Positions 17,679 through 24,903 of a DNA stretch of 32,041 nt are shown piece by piece; the stretch's first letter is position 1, and each line of letters opens with the position of its first letter. Made by a program: the position numbers and the translations under genes. This stretch comes from a virus: positions 1 through 32,041 of IMG/VR virus record IMGVR_UViG_3300045999_006819. One strand, written 5' to 3'. The notes under the pieces were generated by a model, which had not been told where the DNA came from, did no database searches, and was given only the letters and a program-made list of their open reading frames with translations.

Positions 17679-17899
17679 AGCTCATCGACAACATCCGCCA
17701 GGCCCCCCGCATGTGGAGCGTGCAGCTCGCCTCGCTGCTCGTCGCCTGGAGCGCGCTGCCGCTCGACATGCAGGCCGCGCTGGTGCAGGCCGTCGGCATC
17801 CCGCAGGAGCGCGTGGCTGCGGTGCTTGGCCTGCTGGTCATCCTCGCGCGCCTCGTCCAGCAGCCTGCGCTGCAGAAGCCGCAGGAGCCGCAGCCGTGA
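17675..17899 (+). CDS. Probable holin-like small membrane protein
   Basis: A 74-aa protein with two hydrophobic stretches (SVQLASLLVAWSALPL and VAAVLGLLVILARLV) joined by a short loop, and a basic N-terminus. It resembles the small DUF7940-type proteins found directly upstream of endolysins. It overlaps both neighbours by 4 bases, so it is produced together with the endolysin. A pore-forming holin role is the natural reading but is not proven by sequence. Confidence 0.6.
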   Translation: MKLIDNIRQAPRMWSVQLASLLVAWSALPLDMQAALVQAVGIPQERVAAVLGLLVILARLVQQPALQKPQEPQP

Positions 17900-18516
17900 G
17901 CCTGATCACGGTGCAGCGGCTCATCGCCGCAGGCGTGCCGCCCACGCAGGCCCGCCAGTTCGCCGAGCCGCTGGCCGCCGCGTGCGCGCGCTTCGACATC
18001 ACCACCCCGGCGCGCGTCGCCGGTTTCGTCGCGCAGTGCCGGGTCGAGAGCGGAGACTTCACGCGACTCGAGGAAAACCTGCACTACACCACGCCCGATC
18101 GCATCCGCTCCGTCTTCCCGTCGCGCGTGCCCAGCCTGGCCGACGCCGCGCGCCTGGTGCGCAACCCGCAGGCGCTGGCCAAGCGCGTCTACCACTCGCG
18201 CCTGGGCAACGGCCCCGAGGCCAGCGGCGACGGCTGGCGCTACCGCGGCCGCGGCATCGTGCAGCTCACCGGCCGAGCGAACTACGCCGACGCCGCCGAG
18301 GCGCTCGCGCGGCCCTACGTCGAGCAGCCCGAGCTCGTCGCGCAGCCCAGCGACGCCTGTCTCACCGCCGCCTGGTACTGGCACGCCCGCAAGCTGTCCA
18401 TCCTGGCCGACTCGGCGCAGTGGGACGCCATCACCCGCGCCGTCAACGGCCCCGCCATGCTGCACGCCGACTTGCGGCGGCAGCACGCCGAGCAGGCCCT
18501 CACCGCCTTCGTCTGA
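17896..18516 (+). CDS. Endolysin, glycoside hydrolase family 19-like
   Basis: A 206-aa muralytic enzyme that cuts cell-wall glycan at the end of infection. It starts at GTG overlapping the holin stop. Typical family sequence includes VAGFVAQCRVESGDFTRLEE, with Glu51 as the likely acid/base residue, then NLHYTTPDRIRSVFPSR and YRGRGIVQLTGRANY. The length is that of a single catalytic domain without a wall-binding module. No signal peptide or membrane anchor is seen, so export should depend on the holin. Confidence 0.92.
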   Translation: MSLITVQRLIAAGVPPTQARQFAEPLAAACARFDITTPARVAGFVAQCRVESGDFTRLEENLHYTTPDRIRSVFPSRVPSLADAARLVRNPQALAKRVYHSRLGNGPEASGDGWRYRGRGIVQLTGRANYADAAEALARPYVEQPELVAQPSDACLTAAWYWHARKLSILADSAQWDAITRAVNGPAMLHADLRRQHAEQALTAFV

Positions 18517-18527
18517 CAAACCCCGCC

Positions 18528-18890
18528 ATGCCCGCGACCACCCACGACATCATCATCGAGCAGGGTGCCACCTTCACCCTGCAGCTCGTCTACAAGACCT
18601 CGGCCGGCGTCGCGGTGGACCTGACTGGCTACAGCGCCCGCATGCAGGTGCGTGAAAGCTACCCTGCAGCCAGCCCGCTGCTGTCGTTCACCTCCGCAGC
18701 GGGCGGCGGCATCACGCTGGGCGGCGCGGCCGGCACCATCCTGATCGAGGCCAGCGACGAAACCACCGCGGCGATCAACACGCGCCAGACCATCTGGGCC
18801 GTCTACGACCTCGAGCTCGTGCCCACAGACGGCAAGGCCCTGCGCCTGCTCGAAGGCGCCGCGCAGATCCGCCCGGAGGCCACGCGATGA
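18528..18890 (+). CDS. Tail fibre-associated small protein
   Basis: A 120-aa protein whose end overlaps the tail fibre start by 4 bases. The sequence begins with strands (HDIIIEQGATFTLQLVYKTS; VAVDLTGYSARMQVRESYP) typical of a beta-sandwich found in N-terminal domains of baseplate and fibre proteins (BppU-like in style). It could connect the fibre to the virion. Identity with a named family cannot be shown here. Confidence 0.6.
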   Translation: MPATTHDIIIEQGATFTLQLVYKTSAGVAVDLTGYSARMQVRESYPAASPLLSFTSAAGGGITLGGAAGTILIEASDETTAAINTRQTIWAVYDLELVPTDGKALRLLEGAAQIRPEATR

Positions 18891-21370
18891 GCAACGTCGT
18901 CCAGGTCGTGCAGCAGCCGGCACCCATCGTCCAGGTCGTGCAGCAGCCGGCCATGGTCGTCGAGGTCGAGATGCCGTCCGGCGTCTCCAGCGTCGACGCG
19001 CCGCTGACCTATGACCCGGTGACGCAGCGGCTGGGCTTCAGCGCCGCACAGGTAACGGGCCTTCCGCCCTCGGCCACCACCGGCACGGCCGTGGTCGACG
19101 CCGACCCACGTCTCAGCAATCCCCGCGCGCCCACCACGCACAAGAGCACCCACGCCACCGGCGGCAGCGACGCGCTCACCCCGGCCGATATCGGCGCCGA
19201 GCCGGCGGGCACCTCTGCCGCTGGCATGGCCTCGCACCTGGCCGCCAGTGACCCGCACCCGCAGTACGCCACCACCGCCGAGGCCGCCGCTGCCGCACCC
19301 GTGCAGAGCGTGGCCGGCAAGACGGGCGCCGTCACGCTGACGCCGGCCGACGCAGGCGCAGACCCGACTGGAACCGCCATCGCAGCCGTGGCCGCCCACG
19401 TCGCCGCTGCCGACCCGCACAGCCAGTACACCACCGCCGCGCGCGTGCGCGACGTCGTGCTGACCGGGCTCAGCACCGCCACGAACGCGGCCATCGCCGC
19501 CGCCGACTCAATCCTGGCTGCCTTCGGCAAACTGCAGGCCCAGATCAACGCGCACTTCGGCGCGGGCGGCGCGGCGCACGCCAACGCCACCACCAGCGCC
19601 GCCGGCTTTATGGCCGCAGCCGACAAGACCAAGCTTGACGGCATCGCCCCGGCCGCCACCGCCAACGCCACCGACGCCCAGCTCCGCGACCGCGCCACGC
19701 ACACCGGCACCCAGGCCATCAGCACCGTCAGCGGCCTGCAGACTGCGCTCGACGGCAAGGAGGCCGCCGGCACCGCCGCGGCCAGCATGGCCACGCACCT
19801 GGCCGCCACGGACCCGCACAGCCAGTACACCACCGCAGCCGAGGCCGCAACCGCCGCGCCAGTTCAGAGCGTGGCCGGCCGCACCGGCGCAGTGACCATC
19901 GCCGCTGCCGACATCACCGACAGCACCGCCGCTGGCCGGGCACTGCTGACTGCCGCCGACGCGCCAGCGCAGCGCACCGCGCTCGGCCTGGCCATCGGCA
20001 CCGACGTGCAGGGCTACGACGCTGACCTGCAGGCCATCGGCGCGCTCGCCGGCACCGCCGGCCTGTTGCGCAAGACGGCGGCCAACACGTGGAGCCTCGA
20101 CGGGGCCAGCTACCTGACGGGCAACCAGACCGTCAGCATCAGCGGCGACGCGACGGGCTCGGGCGCCACGGCGATCACGCTGACGCTCGCCAACAGCGGC
20201 GTCAGCGCGGGCACCTACAACGACAGCGCCACCTCAATGCGCCCGTTCACGGTCGACGCCAAGGGCCGTGTCACCAGCATCGGCACCGCCGTCACCATCA
20301 CCCCGGCGTGGTCCTCGATCACCAGCAAGCCGACGACCCTGGCCGGCTACGGAATCACCGACGCGCAGCCGCTCGACTCTGACCTGACCGCCATCGCGGC
20401 GCTCACGCACGCGGTCGACAACTTTCTGGTCAGCAACGGGACCGCCTGGGTGCGCGAAACTCCTGCCGAGGCGCTGGTGTCGCTCGGTCTCGGGACGCCC
20501 ACCGGCACGGGCAATGTGGTTCGAGCGACCAGCCCCACGGTCTCTGATGCGACGCTCAACGGCCAGACTCGGCTCGCAGCCGGCACCGCCGCCGCCCCCG
20601 CGCTGACCACGATTGGCGACTTGGATACGGGGGTGTTTTTCCCCGCCGCGAACACGTGGTCGGTGGCGACTGGTGCGTCGGAGCGCATGCGGATCAGCAG
20701 TACCGGTGATGTCGGTATTGGCATGACACCAGGCACGAAGCTCGATGTCCAAGGTGATATCACCGCTCGCGGCGCAAGCATCTCCTCGGCCGCGTACATC
20801 AACATGGGTGCTGCGTACACAGCCGCGTACCTTGAATGGGTTCCAGGATCGAGTCAGCTAACGATCATGAACTCCCAAGCTGGCCCGCTGCGGTTTGCCA
20901 CCAACAATGGCGAGCGCATGCGGATCACCAGCAGCGGGAATGTTGGCATCAACGATTCAAACCCCGGCTATCTGCTGACGCTGACTGGCGCGAGCAATCC
21001 GCAAGTCTGGGTCAGTGCCACAAACGTTGCGGGCAACAGCGCAGGAATCGGCTTCGAAAATCAGGGCCAGCGCAACTGGCAAATCTGGGCGGATCGCAGC
21101 ACCGACACCCTGAGCTTCGGCAACAACAACCGCGGCTCGACAAATGTCGTTATCAGCAATACGGGCAATGTCGGTATTGGGACCACGAGCCCTGCTGTTC
21201 GGCTCGAAGTCGCCGGGCAAATCCGCACCGAAGCGCCGACAGGTGGTACTGCTGCCAACTGGAGACTCGGCACCGTTCACACGGTCAGCCCAACGTCGCC
21301 CAACCGCACCATAGAAGTCGATATTGGCGGAACGATTTACTACCTGCACGCCAAGACCACCAACAACTGA
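18887..21370 (+). CDS. Tail fibre protein
   Basis: An 827-aa probable receptor-binding fibre. The N-terminus has a 10-residue tandem repeat (VQVVQQPAPI). Three modules follow, each with a DPHxQY motif (SDPHPQYATT, ADPHSQYTTA, TDPHSQYTTA), two of them followed by APVQSVAGxTGAV, a style common in fibre shafts. The distal half contains repeated RMRISSTGDVGIG-type segments near residues 605, 680 and 765, typical of trimeric phage fibres. It lacks a visible self-cleaving chaperone domain. Base composition falls after about 20630, which points to exchange of the distal part. Confidence 0.9.
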   Translation: MSNVVQVVQQPAPIVQVVQQPAMVVEVEMPSGVSSVDAPLTYDPVTQRLGFSAAQVTGLPPSATTGTAVVDADPRLSNPRAPTTHKSTHATGGSDALTPADIGAEPAGTSAAGMASHLAASDPHPQYATTAEAAAAAPVQSVAGKTGAVTLTPADAGADPTGTAIAAVAAHVAAADPHSQYTTAARVRDVVLTGLSTATNAAIAAADSILAAFGKLQAQINAHFGAGGAAHANATTSAAGFMAAADKTKLDGIAPAATANATDAQLRDRATHTGTQAISTVSGLQTALDGKEAAGTAAASMATHLAATDPHSQYTTAAEAATAAPVQSVAGRTGAVTIAAADITDSTAAGRALLTAADAPAQRTALGLAIGTDVQGYDADLQAIGALAGTAGLLRKTAANTWSLDGASYLTGNQTVSISGDATGSGATAITLTLANSGVSAGTYNDSATSMRPFTVDAKGRVTSIGTAVTITPAWSSITSKPTTLAGYGITDAQPLDSDLTAIAALTHAVDNFLVSNGTAWVRETPAEALVSLGLGTPTGTGNVVRATSPTVSDATLNGQTRLAAGTAAAPALTTIGDLDTGVFFPAANTWSVATGASERMRISSTGDVGIGMTPGTKLDVQGDITARGASISSAAYINMGAAYTAAYLEWVPGSSQLTIMNSQAGPLRFATNNGERMRITSSGNVGINDSNPGYLLTLTGASNPQVWVSATNVAGNSAGIGFENQGQRNWQIWADRSTDTLSFGNNNRGSTNVVISNTGNVGIGTTSPAVRLEVAGQIRTEAPTGGTAANWRLGTVHTVSPTSPNRTIEVDIGGTIYYLHAKTTNN
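18898..18951 (+). repeat. Tandem repeat at the tail fibre N-terminus
   Basis: A 24-base unit beginning CGTCCAGGTCGTGCAGCAGC occurs at 18898-18921 and again at 18928-18951 (period 30). It encodes the doubled VQVVQQPA segment. Slippage here would change the length of the fibre's virion-proximal end. Confidence 0.85.
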
Positions 21371-21381
21371 AAGGCAACATC

Positions 21382-21720
21382 ATGAACATCCTCTGGCAAA
21401 TCGAGTGGATGCGCTGCGTCCCGCAGATCGAAGGCGTCGAAAATCTGGTCGTCGAGTGCGGCTGGCGAGCGACGGCGAGCGACGGCCCGCACAGCGCCGC
21501 CGCGTACGGATCGTGCGCTTGGAGCCAGCCTGAGAGCGCCGAGGGCTTCGTGCCCTACAGCGAGTTGACCGAGGACCAAGTGCTCGGCTGGGTCTACGGC
21601 AGCGGCGTCGACCGCGCGGCCACTGAGGCCGCGCTGACCAAGCAGGTCAACGACCTCATCAACCCGCCCATCGTGCAGCCGGCGCTGCCGTGGGCCAACA
21701 ACACCGAAAGCCACGCATGA
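21382..21720 (+). CDS. DUF7936-like phage protein
   Basis: A 112-aa protein after the fibre. It has LWQIEWMRCVPQIEGVENLV near the start and PYSELTEDQVLGWVYGSGVD in the second half, matching a small protein commonly found next to tail fibres (DUF7936-like). The start is the ATG at 21382 after GAAAGGCAAC; the longer open frame upstream belongs to a shadow of the fibre gene. A fibre-assembly or attachment role is possible but unproven. Confidence 0.7.
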   Translation: MNILWQIEWMRCVPQIEGVENLVVECGWRATASDGPHSAAAYGSCAWSQPESAEGFVPYSELTEDQVLGWVYGSGVDRAATEAALTKQVNDLINPPIVQPALPWANNTESHA

Positions 21721-21962
21721 CCACGCCCACCACCGTTACCCTGTCCGTCCAGCTCGTCGACGCCGTGCTGACCTACCTCGGCACCCGGCCGTACGCCGAG
21801 GTAGCGCGCCTGATTCACGCGGTGCAAGCCGAGGCCAAGCAGTCCATGGACGCGCAGCAGCAGGCTGCGCAGGACGCAGAGCAGGCAAAGAACGCTGCCG
21901 CTCAAGCCGCAGAGGTGGTGCAAGCCGCCAAGGCCGCCGCGCAGGACGGCCAGCGGTCGTGA
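21717..21962 (+). CDS. Small helical protein, unknown function
   Basis: An 81-aa protein overlapping the previous gene by ATGA. The N-terminal part (TLSVQLVDAVLTYLGTRPYA) is a hydrophobic helix-turn. The C-terminal 45 residues are one Ala/Gln-rich helix (AQQQAAQDAEQAKNAAAQAA). It lies just before the spanin pair. No function can be assigned. Confidence 0.55.
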   Translation: MTTPTTVTLSVQLVDAVLTYLGTRPYAEVARLIHAVQAEAKQSMDAQQQAAQDAEQAKNAAAQAAEVVQAAKAAAQDGQRS

Positions 21963-22453
21963 TGCTGCCCTGGCTCGGCCTGGCCGCCCGCGCCGCCCTG
22001 GCCGCCGGCATCGTCGCCGCAGCCGGCTGGGCGCTCACGGCCGCGTACCGCGCCGGCCACGACCGCGCCCAGCTCAAGGCCCGCGAGCTGGCCGACGCCG
22101 CGGCCGAGCAAGCGCGCGAGCTGGCACGCGAGCGCGCCAGGGCAACCGGGAGGATCGACCATGACACCCACCAAGCACTACGCGCGGCACAGGCTCACGC
22201 TGATGCTGCTGCCGCTGACGCTCGCGGCCTGCGCGACGCGCTCGCCAGCGCCACCGCTTCCGCCCCCGGAGCTTCCCAGCCCGCCGGCTGCGCTGATGTC
22301 CGACAGCAGCGTGACCGACTGGCAGGACTACTCGCAGAAGGCGCGGAACTGGTTGCAGCGTGCGCGGCAGCAGGTGATCGAGTTGCTGCCACCGCCACCG
22401 GGCTGCAACGCTACGTCACCGAGGTCAGCGGGGTGTCTGTGACAGGCCGGTGA
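21959..22453 (+). CDS. Inner-membrane spanin (Rz-like)
   Basis: A 164-aa protein with one N-terminal membrane helix (AALAAGIVAAAGWALTAAY) followed by a long periplasmic coiled coil (QLKARELADAAAEQARELAR). That layout is typical of i-spanins, which fuse inner and outer membranes in the last step of lysis. The start is GTG 21959 or ATG 21962. The call is strengthened by the lipoprotein gene embedded in another frame at 22161-22442. Confidence 0.85.
   Translation: MMLPWLGLAARAALAAGIVAAAGWALTAAYRAGHDRAQLKARELADAAAEQARELARERARATGRIDHDTHQALRAAQAHADAAAADARGLRDALASATASAPGASQPAGCADVRQQRDRLAGLLAEGAELVAACAAAGDRVAATATGLQRYVTEVSGVSVTGR
22161..22442 (+). CDS. Outer-membrane spanin lipoprotein (Rz1-like), embedded in Rz
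   Basis: A 93-aa protein lying wholly inside the Rz-like gene in another frame, the classical Rz/Rz1 arrangement. It has a basic N-terminus, a hydrophobic signal (LTLMLLPLTLAAC) with lipobox LAAC and modified Cys at residue 24, then a proline-rich segment (PAPPLPPPELPSPPAA). It should be anchored in the outer membrane and bind the Rz coiled coil across the periplasm. It is longer than lambda Rz1 (60 aa). Confidence 0.88.
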   Translation: MTPTKHYARHRLTLMLLPLTLAACATRSPAPPLPPPELPSPPAALMSDSSVTDWQDYSQKARNWLQRARQQVIELLPPPPGCNATSPRSAGCL

Positions 22454-22577
22454 GTGTGCGGAAAGTGTGCGGGGAAATCTGTCCACCATCGGGCACGAAA
22501 TGCGAATACTGCGCAAGATGCGCGGCGTCGTTCACCTATGAAAGACCGCCTCAGAGCGGGTTCGTAAACCGCGCGCC

Positions 22578-22641
22578 TCGGACTCGAAATCCGGTATACG
22601 GTTTCACCGTATCGAGGGTTCGAATCCCTCCCTTTCCGCCA
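22578..22641 (+). other. attP core: 3' part of a tRNA-Ser(CGA) gene
   Basis: Positions 22578-22641 match the 3' two-thirds of a serine tRNA. The anticodon arm is at 22578-22594 with loop CTCGAAA (anticodon CGA), the long variable arm at 22596-22612 (ATACGG/CCGTAT), the T arm at 22614-22630, the 3' acceptor strand CCTTTCC, then G and CCA ending at 22641. The bases to the left do not supply the GGAAAGG acceptor strand or a normal D arm, so this is not a complete tRNA. Phage genes lie on both sides and the integrase is near, so this is best read as the phage attachment core that restores the host tRNA on integration. Confidence 0.85.
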
Positions 22642-22656
22642 GCCGTAAGGCTTTTT
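22641..22656 (+). terminator. Intrinsic terminator after the tRNA core
   Basis: The hairpin AGCC-GTAA-GGCT is followed by a T-run (22652-22656). It lies between the convergent late operon (ending 22453) and HNH/integrase operon (ending 22670). It may be part of the att identity, since tRNA-integrating phages often carry the host terminator. Confidence 0.6.
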
Positions 22657-22669
22657 GCGATAGTGCCCG

Positions 22670-23314
22670 CTAACGTGCCAACTTAAGTGTGCGGGCGCAT
22701 TTGACCGGTTCCATGTTGGGAACGAGGGCGTGCGCAGTCAGTCCCAACGCGCAGTAGCGGTTGACGATGTAGCCGGTCGCAATCTGCGCGAATACCTCTT
22801 CGCCCCAGTTGGACATTGCGAGATTCACCGCGTAGCAGACCAAGCGGCAATTCGCGGCGACGTACCCCTTTGAGGAGTCGACACGGTCTAGGCTGTGAAA
22901 GAACGGGCGCGCCCGGGATTCATCTGGCTTGTGAATCTGGAACGCAATGCCGCTCACCTCACACCTTCCGCGGCTGCGGCGCATGATCGCCTCCAACTCC
23001 GAGGCAGTCAGGCTCGCCGATCTTCCTTTCGCTGACGATCTGGATCGGCAGCCAGCAAGGGTGGAGTGCAGCCACGAGCCCTTGTCAGCGACCAGCCGCG
23101 ACACGTAGTCGTCCCACGCGCCTACAGCGCTGACCAGACGGCGCTTGACGTACTCCTCGGCCTCCAGCTTGGCCGCCAACGCCTGCGCTTGCTCTTCGGA
23201 CACTCCCTTCGGCAAGAGTCGGGACTTGCGAACGCGCTCGCTCCCATCCTCCGACTGGATGTATCGGTCGAACTCCCAGCGCCACCGCCCGTTGCGCTCG
23301 TCGAATCGAATCAT
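22670..23314 (-). CDS. HNH-like protein with an integrase-type N-terminal domain
   Basis: A 214-aa protein with two parts. Residues 1-60 (RWRWEFDRYIQ, KSRLLPKGVSEEQAQALAAK) are plainly homologous to the first 55 residues of the adjacent integrase (RWRFEFDRYVQ, TSRLLPKGWSRTQADAF), a region that in such integrases binds arm-type DNA sites. Residues about 105-175 resemble an HNH-type nuclease: CEVSGIAF, HSLDRVDSSKGYVAANCRLV, and NLAMSNWG. Its start overlaps the integrase stop by ATGA, so it is co-translated, and it lies between int and attP. It may recognise the same att arms and cut or regulate there. Neither activity is proven. Confidence 0.75.
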   Translation of the reverse strand: MIRFDERNGRWRWEFDRYIQSEDGSERVRKSRLLPKGVSEEQAQALAAKLEAEEYVKRRLVSAVGAWDDYVSRLVADKGSWLHSTLAGCRSRSSAKGRSASLTASELEAIMRRSRGRCEVSGIAFQIHKPDESRARPFFHSLDRVDSSKGYVAANCRLVCYAVNLAMSNWGEEVFAQIATGYIVNRYCALGLTAHALVPNMEPVKCARTLKLAR

Positions 23315-24300
23315 CCTGACTTCCTCTTGCCAATCTTGCCCACGGCATCCGCCAGTGTGCGGGCCGTCAGGTGGGCGTAGCGCTTGGTCGAGCGCGGATC
23401 GCGGTGGCCCAAGACGGCCCCCACGGTGTATAGATCGACCCCGGCGTTGACCATCTCGCTGGCTGCGCTGTGGCGCAAATCATGAAAGCGCACGCCCTCA
23501 AGGCCCACGGCGTCGCGCGCCCGCTCCCAGGCCCGCTGGATGGTGATCTTGGGCGCCTTCAGCGGCAGCCACGCCAGCAGGTGACGGATGCGTGGGTGTG
23601 CGGGGATCGCCCGCACATCGCCGTTCTTGGTGTCGCGCAGCAGGATCAGGTCGCCGTCGACCTCGGCGCGCAGCAGCTCGCCCAGGCGCAGGCCGGTGTA
23701 GAACCCCAGGCGGATGGCGGCGCGGGCCTCGCGGTGCGTGCAGGCACGCGCGGCCTGCACCATGCCCCGGCGCTGCACGTAGACCTGGCGCTCGTTGCGC
23801 ACGGCCGGCAGCATCATCCGCGTCGTCGGGTCGTGCTTGGTGATCCCGTGCGCTTTCCATGCGTGGCGGCAGGCGGCCTTCAGCACCGCGATGCGGTTCT
23901 TCGCCGTCGTGATGCTGATGACGTGCTCGTCCCGGCGCTCGGTCTTCGGCACGAGGCGCTTCGCGGCGATCTCGCGCGACACCTCGGGCAGCTCCGACAT
24001 CGGCCGGCCGGCGTAGGCCCAGGCGATGGCCGCCAAGTGCTCGGCTGTGGCCTTGTAGGACTTGAGGCCCGTCTTGTCCTGCAGGTACAGGGCGACGGCC
24101 GTGTCGATCAGGGGGTCGTCGTCTTGGATGCCAGCCGCAACGGCGTAGAGGCGGGCGCTCTCGGTGCGGTCGAAGGCGTCAGCCTGGGTGCGACTCCAGC
24201 CTTTCGGAAGGAGTCGAGAAGTCCGCGTGCGGCGGCCTTGAACGTAGCGGTCGAACTCGAAGCGCCAGCGCTTGTTGCGGGTGTCCCAGCGGATCGACAT
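23311..24300 (-). CDS. int: Phage tyrosine integrase
   Basis: A 329-aa site-specific recombinase for integration at the tRNA-Ser core 0.7 kb away. Residues 1-60 are the arm-binding domain and about 65-155 the core-binding domain. The catalytic domain holds Arg205 (TGLRLGE), Lys225 (RDTKNGD), His273 and Arg276 (FHDLRHSAA), His299 (LGHRDP) and nucleophile Tyr308 (STKRYAHL). The start at 24300 (MSIRWDTRNK) is chosen by alignment with the HNH neighbour; the frame remains open upstream but overlaps the HTH gene. The arm domain, the nearby attP and the lack of obvious extra helices mark it as a phage integrase rather than an integron integrase. Confidence 0.95.
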   Translation of the reverse strand: MSIRWDTRNKRWRFEFDRYVQGRRTRTSRLLPKGWSRTQADAFDRTESARLYAVAAGIQDDDPLIDTAVALYLQDKTGLKSYKATAEHLAAIAWAYAGRPMSELPEVSREIAAKRLVPKTERRDEHVISITTAKNRIAVLKAACRHAWKAHGITKHDPTTRMMLPAVRNERQVYVQRRGMVQAARACTHREARAAIRLGFYTGLRLGELLRAEVDGDLILLRDTKNGDVRAIPAHPRIRHLLAWLPLKAPKITIQRAWERARDAVGLEGVRFHDLRHSAASEMVNAGVDLYTVGAVLGHRDPRSTKRYAHLTARTLADAVGKIGKRKSG

Positions 24301-24446
24301 GCGGTCTTGTAAGCGGTGACGTCTGAGGGGTCGAAGCGTACCGCATCGCCGAAACGGTACGACGGCAGGGCGCCCGACCTCGCCAAGTCGTACACCTTTC
24401 GCCGGCTCAGCCCAAGCTGCTCGGCGACCTGGGCGGCTGTCAGCAT
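24108..24446 (-). CDS. Excisionase-like HTH protein overlapping int
   Basis: Up to 112 aa. Residues 1-50 form a MerR/excisionase-type HTH (LTAAQVAEQLGLSRRKVYDL, then SGALPSYRFGDAVRFDPSDV). It should help direct excision at att. The rest of the frame reads on through the first 193 bases of the integrase gene, with Ala/Ser/Thr-rich sequence and no domain. This is unusually long overlap; the functional part may be only the N-terminal half, or a frameshift may join the HTH to the integrase. The start overlaps the stop of the preceding HTH gene. Confidence 0.7.
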   Translation of the reverse strand: MLTAAQVAEQLGLSRRKVYDLARSGALPSYRFGDAVRFDPSDVTAYKTACRSAGTPATSAGASSSTATFKAAARGLLDSFRKAGVAPRLTPSTAPRAPASTPLRLASKTTTP

Positions 24447-24880
24447 TTGCCCCCCATCTTGCGCAGTAGCTCGGCTTCGACCGAGCGAACAACCAGCACC
24501 CCGAACTCCACCATGCCGATCGGGCGAGCGGAGGTCGACACCACTCGCCCCACAAGGTCGGTCGCTTCGGCTTCAGTCAACGGCTGTAGCGCCGGCAACG
24601 CCGGCAGCACCGGCAGCACAGGCGGCCGGCGAGGTGCCTTGCCGGGCACCTGCCGCAGTGCCACGGCCTGCGGGGCCGGCGGCGGCGCGCGGCGCCTTGC
24701 CGACTCCTCGAGGGCCAGCTCGTCCAGGCGCTGCAGCAGCGCTCCGGACGGCAGCACCCAGTCGGTACCGAGCTTGACGCCGGGAAGGTCGCCCTGGCGC
24801 AGCCTCTCGCGCACGGTCGATGGCTCGCAGCGCAGAAGCTGCGCGGCGGTGTCGACGTCCAAGACGGGCGGCAGAGACAT
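24440..24880 (-). CDS. HTH DNA-binding protein next to the cassette array
   Basis: A 146-aa protein with an N-terminal excisionase-like HTH (VLDVDTAAQLLRCEPSTVRE, then GDLPGVKLGTDWVLPSGALL). A proline/alanine-rich linker at about 60-100 follows, and a C-terminal helical part (SVEAELLRKMGGKC). It ends 7 bases inside the next HTH gene. Its ATG at 24880 is 16 bases from the boundary of the cassette array and lacks a good ribosome-binding site, so array insertion may have replaced its native upstream region. Likely roles are a second recombination directionality factor or a regulator. Confidence 0.65.
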   Translation of the reverse strand: MSLPPVLDVDTAAQLLRCEPSTVRERLRQGDLPGVKLGTDWVLPSGALLQRLDELALEESARRRAPPPAPQAVALRQVPGKAPRRPPVLPVLPALPALQPLTEAEATDLVGRVVSTSARPIGMVEFGVLVVRSVEAELLRKMGGKC

Positions 24881-24896
24881 GGTTGGTCTATTTCGC

Positions 24897-24903
24897 GTTA
24901 GGC
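24897..24903 (+). other. Left array boundary, simple GTTAGGC site
   Basis: A single GTTAGGC box follows GGTTGGTCTATTTCGC with no matching R'' or inner arms to its left. It is the exact complement of R'' of the attC at 25465. This is what is expected at the start of a + polarity array joined to an attI or a secondary (G-T-T) site. The same bases give the stop codon of the leftmost cassette gene on the - strand. Confidence 0.7.

Noticed and set aside
19231-19860. Repeats in the tail fibre gene as a mobile element or CRISPR
   Set aside because: They are in-frame coding repeats of a fibre shaft with divergent codons.
22541-22641. Complete phage-encoded tRNA-Ser gene
   Set aside because: The left side has no GGAAAGG acceptor strand at the right distance and no normal D arm; only the part from the anticodon arm on fits.
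23311-24300. Integrase as an integron integrase (IntI)
   Set aside because: It has an arm-binding N-terminal domain, lies next to a tRNA-type attP and an excisionase-like gene, and shows no obvious extra helix between the catalytic boxes. It is a phage integrase.
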